A stretch of 64,000 nucleotides of DNA from positions 15,500,001 to 15,564,000 of the forward strand of contig JBANAY010000003.1 of NCBI GenBank assembly GCA_037952775.1. Reading direction: 5' to 3'. The DNA is from Clonostachys chloroleuca. Its lineage: Eukaryota; Ascomycota; Sordariomycetes; Hypocreales; Bionectriaceae. A program made the position numbers and the translations under genes. Positions 1-11,853 of this stretch are shown here, one piece after another. Position 1 is the first letter of the stretch. The number at the start of each line of letters is the position of its first letter. The notes under the pieces are model-generated. The model saw nothing but the letters and a program-made list of their open reading frames with translations. It had not been told where the DNA came from and did not search any database.

Positions 1-113
1 CTTCCTTTAGCACCTCCCCTCCACCCCTCCTCAATTTAATAGTTGCACCCAACCCAGCTACCGGCAAATGACCTGAGCTCTCGCTGACCAGTGTAGTTTT
101 TTTTCGCCATTAG
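1..113 (+). other. Intron 3' part of the Ras gene
   Basis: A non-coding, pyrimidine-rich stretch has a CTGAC branch-like site at about 84-88, then a T-run and TAG at 111-113. The coding frame starts immediately after. The upstream exon and donor are outside the window. Confidence 0.7.
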
Positions 114-725
114 TACGACCCTACAATCGAGGATTCGTATCGCAAACAGGTCGTCATAGATGGACAACCATGCATGCTCGAATTACTCGACACTGCTGGG
201 CAGGAAGAGTACACTGCGCTTAGGGACCAGTGGATTCGTGATGGCGAGGGTTTCGTCCTCGTCTACAGTATCTCATCTCGATCGTCGTTCGGACAGATTA
301 AACGTTTCCAACGCCAGATCCAGCGTGTCAAGGAGTCTGTAGCGTCGTCGCCCACCTACCCCGGTTCCCCAATGGCCACGAGTAATTCGAACCAATCCGT
401 TCCAATCATGCTCGTGGGCAACAAGAGCGACCGAGTGACGGAGCGTGAAGTCTCAACTCAAGAAGGACACGCATTAGCCCGAGAACTAGGTTGCGAATTC
501 GTCGAAGCATCGGCGAAGAACTGCATCAACGTTGAAAAGGCCTTTTATGACGTGGTGAGAATTCTACGTCGCCAACGCCAGAGCTCCTCGCCCCACGCAA
601 GGCCACCGCGTAGTAGTGATCGAGCCACCACCCGAGATAAAGAGGACAGGAGAAATGGTAAAGGTGGGCGCAGCAGCCACGGCAACTCCAAGGGAGGCAA
701 GGGCATCAAGTGCGTGTTATTATGA
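114..725 (+). CDS. rasB: Ras-family small GTPase, 3' exon (5' part outside window)
   Basis: This is the last exon of a membrane-anchored signalling GTPase. The frame opens right after a TTTTTTCGCCATTAG acceptor ending at 113 and begins with the effector loop [12 protein letters not shown]. It continues through G3 (DTAGQEEY), G4 (NKSD) and G5 (ASAKN), and ends in a basic Ser/Gly tail with the CAAX box CVLL; a final Leu favours geranylgeranylation. The P-loop exon(s) must lie to the left of the window. A Ser/Pro insertion between the RVKES and PIMLVGNK segments, and the [20 protein letters not shown] stretch, fit the fungal Ras2/RasB branch better than RasA; that assignment comes from family knowledge and was not searched. 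The frame is intact and looks functional. Confidence 0.9.
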   Translation, partial: YDPTIEDSYRKQVVIDGQPCMLELLDTAGQEEYTALRDQWIRDGEGFVLVYSISSRSSFGQIKRFQRQIQRVKESVASSPTYPGSPMATSNSNQSVPIMLVGNKSDRVTEREVSTQEGHALARELGCEFVEASAKNCINVEKAFYDVVRILRRQRQSSSPHARPPRSSDRATTRDKEDRRNGKGGRSSHGNSKGGKGIKCVLL

Positions 726-2925
726 GATAGCAGATCACTTGACAGCACACAGTTCAAACACACTTCCCAGTGTGTTGGGGAGGGGTGAAGAGGTCCTGCC
801 TGCCGGCAGGCTTAGGCTTCGCAACGAGCCAGCGAGCGACGCCAACCTTGATCATTGTATTTGCTCCCGACTTTCCTTTTCTGAGGCGATAGATTTTGGG
901 GCGATCTGATGGCCTTGCCATTATCATGTAATTGGGTAGGCGCAGCCAGCGCGCCATGCAGAACGACAGCTGCGTTGCTTTCCAATTGGCTCATACCAAC
1001 CACAAACAACGAACATGAAAATCTAAAGAGGCATTTCCTGGGTGCTATGCCATTAAACGAAAACAAACACCTTTACCATTACGTTATTGACGAATTAACG
1101 GCTTGCCAATCCCCCCACACGAAGGAGGACTGAAGGGAGCAGTTTCATTACGACAAACCATCACAACCATGAATACTACCTACCGCCGCCACCGTTATCA
1201 AAACACGTTACTACCAGCATTCTCATCATGGATTATACTTGTCATCACCATCTTCATCACGATTTTGTTTCCCATACTGTTGTGGAGGAAATGGGGTAAG
1301 GTTTAAAGTGCGGAGCAATGGGTGTTTGGGTTCTTGGGCGAGTTATTCCCATTTATTTTCTTTTTTTTTGTTTCCCTGCTGCCCTCTACAGCTGGCTTTC
1401 TCTTACTCTCTTTTCAATCGCCCCCGCATTATTGAGAGAAAAGCGCCTTAGATGGATCAATGGATAGTTTACCGAATGACAACAACTTGGTTTAGCCGAG
1501 CATGGACCTGTGTACTGTTTTCTTGTTTTTTTTTTTCCGACGTCGCCGTGCTCCCTGAATCATGGGAAGAAAGCTCGACCAATAAATCACCGGGGGTACT
1601 CTTTTAGGAACTCCCTGCGACCGTTTGGCTTGTCCATAGTTCTGGGATGCTCTTGGCGCGTTTTGGGTGGGCGAGAAAAACGCTGAACTTGCGCTCGACT
1701 GGGGTTTTTGGATAATGGGACAAAACAGCATGATGGCACCCCGGCCCAAACCGACAACGGTGTGATGTATCTATGTATTATTCCTTGCTACCTTACCTAC
1801 CCACCACCATATTTACCTCTTTCTCAGCCGATTGCGACATCTGGCCAGTCCCTCTCTCTCTCTCCGCGTGTTACTTTGATGGTAATTATCCTGTGACTAT
1901 CGTGGCCAAAATTCTTTGGCCCAGGGTTTTTGTGTATTTTACCTACCTACCTACTAGGTTTCAAGGTTACAAGACCCTACCATGCCTATCTGGATGGCCG
2001 GACGCACACACGCGTGTTGTTAGTAGAGTGTCAAAAAAAATTAGCACCGTCCTAAAGCGATGAAGGCGATTGCGCTTAGCACCCTAGTTTGACGGAGGGC
2101 TGCTTGCTACTACTCATGCGCAGCCCATCCATGCCCACACGGCTGTTTCATCGAGGAAGCCGATTGTGTTGCATTTGCCATCGCCAGGCGGTTCCAATAT
2201 CGTATACCTATGCTATAACATCTCAATGCGTCCCCCTTCCCCCAAGGGTCGCTTTCCCGATTGATACAACTCTGACCCCAAGAGCGTAGCAAAGAGTGAT
2301 CTGTGGCTTTTGGAAGGTCAGCTTGACAGTGGCAAATGAGGCGAGGTACATACACTATGGTCTCGGCCACCTCCGAGTAGATGAGCAGGAATAGCGGAGA
2401 TGGGGCCGCAAGCGTCGCCCAGCGCCCTCTGGTTCGCCTGTGTTCATAAATCTTACCCCTCGAGACTTCTACAGCCAAACTCCTCTGTTGACCACTCTCA
2501 CATATGTTTATAACCTTGCTGACATCACGATTGCCACGCTTTCGACGAACTCCGTATTCTCTCTCGGACCTTATTATCCCTTTCAGAGACTTGGGCAATT
2601 GTAAATATTGGACATGAGCTAGCCGCTGAAGCATCTGTGACGACTGATTGCCGTAGATAATCTGGTCTAGGTATTGAAATGCAGCCCCCTTTACTGTACT
2701 GTGGCTGTGATGTTTAGTGTTTCGTGAGGTTCAGGGGTCGATTTTTGACGCGTCGACGCATCGTTGGAAGGGGAATAATCGCGTTGTTGAGCTTCTCTTG
2801 GCACTCAGAGACACCCGAACTGTTTCTCCGGGAGTTCCCAGCGGACACCATGTGGAGGTGGAAGCTCACCGTCCGCCGACAGATAATCACTGATTGCAAG
2901 AGTACGAGACAGCTAGTGGTCCGGG
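726..2925. other. Long intergenic region downstream of the Ras gene
   Basis: No convincing gene was found. The stretch holds short TACC-type tetranucleotide runs near 1790 and 1945, T-rich tracts and CT runs near 1850-1860. Scattered open frames lack recognisable domains. The longest (minus strand, 2110-2634) has no domain that I recognise. Confidence 0.5.
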
Positions 2926-3001
2926 GACATCAGGTGTGTTCGAGGACATCAGGTGTGTTCGAGGACATCAGGTGTGTTCGAGGACATCAGGTGTGTACGG
3001 G
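2926..3001. repeat. Four-copy 19-bp tandem repeat
   Basis: Four consecutive 19-bp units (GACATCAGGTGTGTTCGAG) start at 2926, 2945, 2964 and 2983; the last copy has a changed end. It lies at the distal edge of the inferred copia LTR remnant and may be a minisatellite expansion within LTR-derived sequence. Confidence 0.9.
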
Positions 3002-3241
3002 GACGGGTCGCGTGTTCGAGGATTTTGAATTGAGTGATTGTATTTCTAGTTCTGTTATGTTATTTGAGTGGGCGGGAGCACCCATTCTTATACACATTAC
3101 TAACCTCTGTTATGCATTACTGTTTCAGTCGTGATGTTTCAACTGTTATGATGAGTGATTGTATTGCTTCTTCTACCTATCATTTAGACTTAGGGGAGCA
3201 CCCATACCTATACACATCCCCGAGTCGTGATGTTTCAACAC
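3002..3241 (-). mobile_element. Probable Ty1/copia 3' LTR remnant
   Basis: On the minus strand, just downstream of the copia pol end, a G-rich segment is followed by TGTTGAAACATCACGAC at about 3241, a plausible 5'-TG LTR start. Two internal motif pairs repeat within the segment: AGTGATTGTAT and the GGGAGCACCCAT...TATACACAT block, plus two copies of GTGATGTTTCAAC. The distal border is not determined, and no second LTR is visible in the window. Confidence 0.5.
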
Positions 3242-3404
3242 TCCCACTCGATGGTTGTTCTGGTAGGAGTGCCGTCGACCGTTCATCACAAGTTCATCAC
3301 ACTGTTGATAGGCCCCGTTAAAACCTTTTAAACCCTCTGAAGGAAATATAAAGGAAAAGGTCCCTGTACAGCTTGCATTTACTGATGTCAAGAGTTCGTA
3401 AGTC

Positions 3405-3600
3405 TCATTCGATACCTAGCCCTCTCTGGAACCGCTCAAACCTGTCTCGTGCAAGAAGCTTGGTAAATCCATCGGCAATTTGCCCTGCAGTTGGGACATG
3501 CTTTGGTTGAATCGTCCCGGTTTCTTGAACTTTCCCCTACTATTTGCGTTGAATTTCTATATGCTTGGTTCGTGACTACTCTGGTTTCTCGCGTGAGGGA
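3405..3600 (-). pseudogene. Ty1/copia pol 3' end (RNase H tail), decayed
   Basis: Read on the minus strand, the frame ending at 3405-3407 encodes the typical copia C-terminus: a TKHIEIQ motif, two adjacent stops (TAG TAG), then KHVPTAGQIADGFTK, LLARDRFERFQRGLGIE and a TGA. TKHI(D/E)xQ and (Q/M)xADGxTK are signature motifs of the copia RNase H end. Upstream pol, integrase and gag were not found in readable form, so this is a truncated, inactive relic. Confidence 0.75.
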
Positions 3601-4725
3601 CATATATCGTCGTTGGAGGTTGACGTAGGTTCCAGAGCCTTCTGGTTTGAAATTCTTCTTGACACACGGTGCATGCGTTCTTCAGTCAGTATGCGAGTGT
3701 AGGCTAGCCTAACTGAAGCCGCCGTTTTTGACGGGAAGAATGTTCGTTGAATTTGGGGCTAGCTCTAATTGCGATGTAGCCGAAGATATGAAGTGAGATC
3801 TGTTCCTTATCCGTCCAGTGGTGAACTGTTTGTTGCTGCTTCCTTTGTGGTCGCGGTGGCCTCTTTGGAGGTATTGCCGCCAGTTGAAGAATGTCGACCA
3901 ACGATCCAGCAATTGGATTTGGCATTTTTAAATCCATCGTGTATTGCATGCCAGTCTGTATGAAGCAGGTTTGAGCTTCTTTAATTGTACATGTACCTAC
4001 ACGTGTACCTACAGAGCTATTCGTTTTGACAATGGGTGCTAGCTCCTCCACATTTTTGAATTCAAGAGTTCGCATTTACATGGGTACGGCGGGGTTGACA
4101 CTAGTAGAGTGCCCTGCGGTGTTCCGGCAGTAAATGCTGATGCAGAAAGGCCGGAGTTGCTTTCACCAATGGTAAATACAGTAAGCGGGAAAGCCGGAGT
4201 TGCCGGTACTCATAGCAAATACAGAAAGCAGAAAGGCCAGAGTTGCTACCCCCTGCAGAAAAACTGAAGGTAGAAAACTGAATTTGGGAGCGCTTAGTTG
4301 CTGAACACCCTGCTATCCTGGCTAATGTTTTCGGTCGCCAGTTCATAGTTTCTACTCTAAATGGTTATGTAATTAATTAGCTAGCCTAGCCACCTAACCA
4401 AGGGAATATTGTTTGTTCCAAGGAGAGCAAGGCATGTATGTACATACGTACATAGAACTAGATATAAACAAAGAGTATAGATTCCTGCTGACTACTTAGA
4501 CTACCGTTACCCACATACGTCATCAGTGTTGGTGCCGGTACTGCAGAGAGAGTGGCGCAATAGATCAGATGCTTGGCTATAGCGTATTTGCAGAGAGATG
4601 CAGCTAGGGTCGGATTCATAGGATTATTTATCTCTTCTCTCCAAATAGCTTGCCCAAGGAAGAATTCCCTACATATAGCTTGGGCTTGAGGGGTCCACTG
4701 ACCTTTCGACCGTGATCCATTTTGG
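3601..4725. other. Gene-free region between copia relic and NLR 3' end
   Basis: Probably decayed element sequence. It contains the 4132-4259 minisatellite and TACATACGTACATA-type AT-rich sequence near 4440. No protein with a recognisable domain was found on either strand. Confidence 0.45.
4132..4259. repeat. Three diverged 42-43 bp tandem units
   Basis: Units starting at 4132, 4174 and 4217 share AAAT(G/A)C(T/A)GA...GAAAGGCCGGAGTTGC with several substitutions. This is an old minisatellite just downstream of the NLR gene. Confidence 0.75.
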
Positions 4726-7700
4726 CTACTGACAAGAAGAGAACTTCATCACCAGTACACGACCTGAATGGCAGCCGATAGCGACTGTTGATTCCATTAC
4801 GGCAGATGCAGAGGCTCGATACTCCGGAGGTAGCCAAAGGATACTCTTCCCATCTTTCACAACCCATATATTATCACTGCTAAGAGCATAACCAGGGTGA
4901 CTAACGCCTCGTGGAGCGGTCTCACTCGACTGATAACCGATAACAGGCATTAGATCCGGGTTTAAAATTCCAATGTCAGTAGAGGGGAGAGGGCCATGTT
5001 CCCCGAGCATCTGTAGGCATGCGCCTATTCCTGCATCCCAGATCTTGATTTTCTTATCACCCGAACTCGATGAGAGCCACCGGCCATTCGCTGAGAACAT
5101 AACTGAGTATACCCAACTACTATGGCCCTCAAGCGTCTGTAGGCATGTGCCCGATGCTACGTCCCAGATCTTGATTGTCTCCTCGTTTGATACCGACGCG
5201 AGCCGCTGGCCATCTGCCGAGAACACGAACGAGTCTACTGGAGAGCAATGTTCCCCGAGTGTCTGCAGACATACGCCTGTTGCTGCATCCCAGATCTTGA
5301 TTGCGTTATCACGTGAACCTGATGCGACCCTCTGGCCATCTGCCGACAATATGACTGAGCTCACCCCTTCATCATGGCCCTCAAGCGCCTGTAGGCATGT
5401 GCCTGTTCCTGCATCCCAGATTCTGATTGTTTTATCATGTGAACATGATGCAACTTGCTGACCATCCACTGAGAACACAACTGAGCATACCCAGCTACTA
5501 TGCCCCTCAAGTGTCTGCAGGCATGCGCCTGTTGTTGTATCCCAGATCTTGACTGTTTTATCAAGTGAACCTGATGCGACCTGCTGGCCAACCGCTGAAA
5601 ATGCAACTGAGCTTACTTCTTCATCATGGCCCTCAAGCGCCTGTAGGCATGTGCCTGTTCCTGCATCCCAGATTCTGATTGTTTTATCATGTGAACCTGA
5701 TGCAACCTGCTGGCCATCCACTGAGAACACAACTGAGCATACCCAGCTACTATGGCCCTCAAGCGTCTGCAGGCATGCGCCTGTTGCTGTATCCCAAATC
5801 TTGATTTCCTTTCCACCCGAAACAAATGCTAGCCTCTGACCATCCATTGAGAACACGACTGAATTTACCCTGTCGCCATGACCTTCAAGTGTCTGTAGGC
5901 ATGTGCCTCTTGCTGCATCCCAGATCTTAATTATTTTGTCATATGAACCCGATACGAGCCGCTGGCCATCTGCTGAGAACATGACTGAGCTCACTATCTC
6001 GTTGTAGCCCTCAAGTGTCTGCAGGCATACACCTGTTGCTGTATCCCAGATCTTGATTGTCTTATCACCTGAAGCTGATGCGAGCCACTGGCCATCCGCT
6101 GAGAATACTACCAGGTATATCCTGTCTCCATGGCCCTTAAGCGTCTGCAGGCGTGCGCCTGTTGCTGTATCCCAGATCTCGATTGCGTTATCACCCGAAC
6201 CCGATGCAAGCCTCTTGCCATCTGCTGAGAATACGACCGAGCTTATCCCATCACTATAGCCCTCAAGCGTCTGTAGGCATGCACCCGTTGCTGTATCCCA
6301 GATCTTGATTGTATTATCGCCCGAAGTTGATGCGAGCCTCTGACCATCCGCTAAGAACACGACTGAGTATACCCAACCACAATAACCCTCAAGCGTCTGC
6401 AGGCATGTGCCTGTTGCTATATCCCATATCTTGATTGTCTCATCACATGAACTTGATGCGACCCACTGGCCATCCTCTGAGAATATAACTAAGTATACCC
6501 CGTCATCATGGCCCTCAAGCGTCTGTAAGCATGCGCCTGTTGCTGCATCCCAGATATTGATTGTTTTATCAAGTGAACCCGATGCGAGCCGCTGGCTATC
6601 CGCTGAGAACGCGACTGAGTATACTGAAGCAAAATGACCCTCGAGCGTCTGCAGATATGCACCTGTTGCCGCATCCCAGATCTTGATTGTCTCATCATAT
6701 GAACCCGATGCAAGCCGCTTGCCATCTGCTGAGAATGCGACCGAGCTTACTGCCTTGCTATGGCCGTTAGGCTTGCGTAGGCATGCGCCTGTTGATGAAT
6801 CCCAGATCTTGATTGTGCCATCGTCTAAAACTGATGCCAGCCGCTGGCCATCTGCTGAGAATGTGACCGACCTTACCCAATCTCTATGGCCCTCAAGCGT
6901 CTGTAGGCATGCACCTATTACTGCATCCCAGATCTTGATTGTCTCGTCATCTGAAACTGATGCAAGCTTCTGGCTATCCGCTGAGATTATAACCCACTTC
7001 ACCCCCTCGCGGTGGCCCTCAAGCGTCTGTAGGCATGAGCCTGTTTCTACATCCCAGATCTTGATTGTCCCATCAAGTGATCCAGATACGACCCGCCGGC
7101 TATCCGCTGAGAATACAACCGAGGTTACCTCTCCACTATGGCCCTCAAGCGTCTGTAAGCATGTATTTGTTGCTGCATCCCATATCTTGATTTTCATATC
7201 ATCCGAAGCTGATCCGAGCCTCTGGCCATCCGCTGAGAATACAATGAACTTTACTGGACCACTATGGCCCTCGTGTGTCTGAAGGTATATACCTGGTACT
7301 ATATCCCAGATCTTGATCGTTTTATCATGTGAACCCGATGCGAGGCGCTTGCCATCCGCTGAGAACACAACCGAGCTTACTTCTTCACTATGGCCCTCAA
7401 GCGTCCGCAGACATGCATTTGTTTCTGCATCCCAGATCTTGATTGTTTTATCATCTGAGCCTGATGCAAGCCGCTGGCTATCCGCCGAGAACGCGACTGA
7501 GTGTACTGGATCGCTATGACCCTCAAGCGTCTGCAGGCATTCGCCTGTTGCTGTATCCCAGATCTTGATTGTCTCATCATATGAAGCTGATGCGAGCCAC
7601 CGGCTATCCGCTGAGAACACAACTGAATATACCCCCCGCTATGGCCCTTAAGCGTCTGTAGGTATGCACCTGTTGCTGCATCCCAGATCTTGATTGTCTC

Positions 7701-10700
7701 ATCATATGAACCCGATGCGAGCCACTGACCATCTGCCGAGAACGCGACTGAGTATACTGAATCACTATGGCCCTTAAGCGTCTGCAGGCATGCGCCTGTT
7801 GCTATATCCAAGATGTCGATTGTTTCTTCATGTGAACCTGATGCCAGCCGCTGGCCATCCACTGAGAATACGATCGATATCACTGAATAGCTATATCGCT
7901 CAAGCGTTTTGAGGCATGCACCCGTTGCTGTATCCCAGATCTTGATTGTGTTATCGTATGAACCCGATGCGAGGCGCTTGCCATCCGCTGAGAACACAAC
8001 CGAGCTTACTGAATTACTATGGCCCTCAAGTGTCTGCAGGCATGCGCCTGTTGCTGCATCCCAGATCTTGACGGTTTTATCATCTGAGCCTGATGCAAGC
8101 CGCTGGCTATCCGCCGAGAACGCGACTGAGTATACTGGATCGCTATGACCCTCAAGCGTCTGCAGGCAAGTATTCCAGTCCGACCCCATGCTCGGCTTTA
8201 CTGTAATCCAGTCCGGCTCTTCGTTCTTGAAGAGCTCTCTGACTAGGCTGCGAGCAGGACTAAATACAAGGGCTGATGTATAGACCTGCAACGGAGCAAT
8301 CTCTATAGCTGGCTTGTGAGAAAGAACGAAGCGGTACGCATCTTGAAGCAGTTCTGTTAGTTGTCGTGATTCCGTCCTTCTCTATCAATATGTCAGAATA
8401 TATAAGAACGTCTCAAGTGTGCATAAAGTCGCATCAACTCACTGCTATATTCTGGAGCTTATCCACTGCCACGACCCCCTCTGACATACTGCGTAACAGG
8501 CTCAGACATTCTAGCCAGTACAGATACTTCTCTCGTAGGAAGTCATCCACAACGCCACCTTCCTGTAAGTCCTTTTCTCTTGTTTCCTCTGCGGGACCGG
8601 AGTTGCTGAGATGGTCAACCCAGTAGATACAAGGATATCGGATCGAGGATAATGGGCCAGGGCCTGATGTTGAGGTTTGATCAATAGGGAATCCTGGATT
8701 GTCTAGACTGTAAATGTTACGTCGTAACGTATTGGAAAGAGCCTTTAGCGACCTACAGAAGATAGCATGATGCAGCGGCATCATGCCATCTGGTAGGATC
8801 TTATCGGATGCCCTATTAAGCAGAAAATCTCTGGCTGATTGATGCACAAGGTAGATAACATCTTCCCGAAGTGTCAGAAAAGAGCCACAGTACTTAATGA
8901 TCTCCTCCAACTCGCCCTTGTCGAGGTCCTCGGGCGACTCAATCAGAACCTTCAGTTCCTCTAGGGTGATAGGCCGATATACAACCAAAACGATAGCCAA
9001 GGCTTCCTTGCAACGGTCCGCATCTTCCGACTCGTCGATGTGTTCCATCATTCGGCTATAGAGAGCATCAAGTCCAGGAGGGAATGACTTCAACCTAGAG
9101 AGTGTATGCCGTTTTCGGATCTTAGGTTCTGCGAGCTCTTGACAAACCAAGGCGACCCACAGGAATGTACCGTCGGCATTGCGAGTCAAGTAACGTTGAA
9201 CAGCATCCTTTGTTTCCTGATCATACCTCTTGTTCTGCGCCAACTGGTCCACCTTAAACCCGATGTAAATATCAACAGCATTGGAGACCGAGTACTGGTT
9301 TAACTCGAGGTGCAGCCTGGCCTTATGCCTCGCATTATCCAGTTTTTCTTCGATCTCAGGCCAGTTGCGACTGGATATAATCCACTTGACGCGGGATGAA
9401 GAAATCGAGGATGATTGAATTATGAAATCCAGAAGCTGGGATCGACCGCTACTGCACTCGTCAAGAGCGTCAACGACTAAGATTGCATCTTTCAAGGTCG
9501 GATCACCTAGTATATCCATAAGGATCCCAGCCAAAGATACCCAGACATTTATACCTTGGAACATCCTTTCACCTGCGACGTCATACTTAGCCCGAACATG
9601 TGATATAAGTGACGGTTGCTGGACGGCGAGGAGGTAGATAAGGCCGCGCAGCACAGACGTTGCATTGTTCAGTTGAGCCTCTGTGGCCTGACAAAAGAAA
9701 TAGGATAGGCGAAAGCTGGGTTCCTTCTGGAGCTCGTCGATGATACCGCACAGCAGCATCGTCTTGCCCTTGCCAGGATCGCCATTGATCCAGAGCAGCT
9801 GGCTCTGCGGGTCGTCACGCCATCGCTGGAAGTCGTTGTTGTCGAGAATCCAGCGGTACGAGTCCCGGAGCAGGCCGCCCTTTGTATCTTGGATGCGCGT
9901 CTTGTCATCGCGAGGGTCAGTCTCACGCAGGTCTTTCAGACATTGCTTGTCCCTGTCATCCTGGTGTCTCCTCTCCTGCTGCTGAGTTTGGTCCTGGATG
10001 GCCGAATGGATGTCTTGAAGATTCATCTCCATAGTGCTGGCGATGTCGGTGAGTTTCCGGAATCGTTCCTTGCTCTCTTCCGTATTGTATTGTTCCATAT
10101 CTCCTTGCACAGCAGCCTCGGCTTCCTGAATCTCGCTGAGCTGGCCAGCCCAGTCGTCAAGTTTGAGCATATCCCTTCCGATGACTGCTGCCCAATTGCG
10201 GCGGTAAAGACAGACGCTTTTCATCTGATACGAGAGTAGTTTCTCGTAGAGCTGCACGATGTGTTTCCTCAGTTGAACTTGTAGTCCTGTGGCGGATGAC
10301 CGCGCCTTGTTCTCGTCGAGAAGCAGGGACACCAAGTTCCAGTACCACTCCATTCTCGACAGAACGTAGGCGATGCCTTTGCGATTGTCGCGTGACTCAG
10401 TAACGGGGTTTGAAAGGATCTAGCATCCGTTAGCGGGAGGGTCACCCACCGCCCTCTGCGGTTCCGAAAGCTGATCATACACACCTCTAGTCCAAGGCAG
10501 ACGCCTACCCAGGCCACGGCGGCTTCTGGGGCAGCTTGAACCGCCTTGTCTACTATTGCCCTTATCGCCTGCACCGCTTGCAAGCCTTCGTCGATGCCTC
10601 GCTTGATGGACACTTGCTTCTGCGTCCGATCCAGCCCAGCATGAACCAGCTGCTGCATTTGGTGGCATCGTGTGTCTCGGCTGCTTATTTCCCTTTCCGT

Positions 10701-11039
10701 CAGTTCGGAGTCAACAGAGCTCGAGTCGTTTCGGCGGAGTTCAGCTGATAAGATCCTCTCGTAAGCTTCGACCAGTTTAGGCCCGCCGGCTTTGAGCTCG
10801 TCGTAGGCCTGATTCCAAAGTCGCTCTTGTAAGCTTGGCAGCGGCAACGCTTCAGAATCTGTCGGAGTGGGTGGAGAGGTCGTCGGCTGAGACGTCGATC
10901 GAGTCACTGGTTTGCATTGAAGCTGAGGCGGGGAAGGCGAAGGTGATGGTGACGAGGGAGCCAGGGTAGAGTCTCGAGAAGCTGCCTGCCGTGGCCTGAT
11001 AACCTTGGATTTGGCTTTCTCAAGCCAGTGAGGTGCCAT
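4726..11039 (-). CDS. NLR: NACHT_N-NACHT-WD40 (NWD-type) protein, one frame break
   Basis: This is a STAND-class NTPase likely acting in allorecognition or immune-like cell death. The model is three exons: 11039-10485, 10419-8443 and 8381-4726. Introns are 65 bp (GTGTGT...CTAACGGATGCTAG) and 61 bp (GTGAGT...CTGACATATTGATAG), both in phase 0. Residues 1-70 are Ser/Pro-rich. A NACHT_N-like domain follows, starting LWNQAYDELKAGGPKLVEAY. Walker A GDPGKGKT is at about 398-405 and Walker B ILVVDALDEC at about 498-507. From about residue 915 there are roughly 25 repeats of 42 residues, pattern CLQTLEGHxxxVxSVxFSADGQ then RLASGSxDxTIKIWDxATGA, and a final half repeat plus unique tail ending FSSCQ. 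The C6 tract at 7632-7637 should hold seven bases for repeat 5 to stay in frame. Layout matches Podospora het-e/het-d/het-r genes. Either the gene is real with a sequence error, or it is recently inactivated. Confidence 0.88.
4960..8175 (-). repeat. WD40-coding array, about 25 units of 126 bp
   Basis: A 126-bp unit repeats with very high identity at the WD scaffold. Units with counterparts at 5369-5513 and 5621-5765 differ at only a few bases, 252 bp apart, which points to a recent two-repeat duplication. The units near 7390-7520 and 8026-8160 are also almost the same. Variation concentrates in codons just after the GH dipeptide and around the GSxD turn. Confidence 0.9.
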
Positions 11040-11853
11040 TTTTATAGTGAATAGGACACCTTAGTCTCGTTGCGCGATATGAAGATACCAAGGAGACGGC
11101 TTCTACTCATCAAAGATGAGGATGGAGTGCTCCTACTGATGGCTTAGGCAGCAACATTTTTGCGGGATTTCCATGCGGGGAGAGGCGTCAGCAGCTGAAA
11201 AAGACCCCTGTAGCTAGGCACAGCTTGTGAGGCCAATAGACTTGCCGACTGATGGGATGTGCAGCCGCACCAGGTCAATTGCAGGGCTCTGCCGTGTTTG
11301 AAGTGGAAAGCGCAAGGCAAAGCAGGTGAGCAGACCGGCCCGATTTGACCTTACCCGTGCACGGCTGGTTGTCAGATCCTGCTGGGAGGGAGGGTAGCTT
11401 TCTCTGGCATCCGCAAAGACGGGTTCAAGGACTGGTTCTATTTTTTCCAACTCAATAAACCGAGAAAGCGCTGCTGGAGCTGCCAAATCTGGAGGAAAGT
11501 GCCGCCGTTTTTAGAGGTGCCTGCAGTGCGGGGAATCGCGACAGAACAGCAGAGGGACGGGTACTATATACTTACGCCCTTGTCCGCCGCACAGGCCACC
11601 CTAAGCACCGTCAGGATCCCCTTTTTGACTCTCCTCCCAACGAGGACCCAATTCTGGACTCCCTCAATTCCCGTCACCCGATTCCCGTTTCTCGTCCTCA
11701 TGCTGGCATCGTCCGTAACGGCTGAGTCGTCGCTGCCGCCGCCCACCATAAAGGGCGGCAGCGACCTCGCACACCCTCTTCTTCTATTTCCCATTCTACC
11801 AGCGACATTCTATCCACGACGGACATCTTGCAAGCCGCGCAAGCACCACCTAC
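11040..11853. promoter_or_regulatory. Divergent intergenic region between NLR and recombinase relic
   Basis: About 0.8 kb separates the two start codons. The NLR start has A-rich context (TATAAAAATGGC). A CTATATACTTA stretch at about 11564 is a possible TATA element for the plus-strand gene. Open frames here lack recognisable domains. Confidence 0.4.

Noticed and set aside
1169..1306. Small frame with a hydrophobic segment downstream of the Ras gene
   Set aside because: It is short, lies where a 3' untranslated region or spacer is expected, and has no other evidence.
2110..2634. 174-codon minus-strand open frame
   Set aside because: No recognisable domain, mixed composition and no splice or promoter support.
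2926..3001. Possible CRISPR-like repeat
   Set aside because: Units are directly adjacent with no spacers, in a eukaryotic genome.
4973..8148. A row of plus-strand open frames opposite the WD array
   Set aside because: They are periodic 126-bp shadows of the WD repeats and have no independent domain signal.
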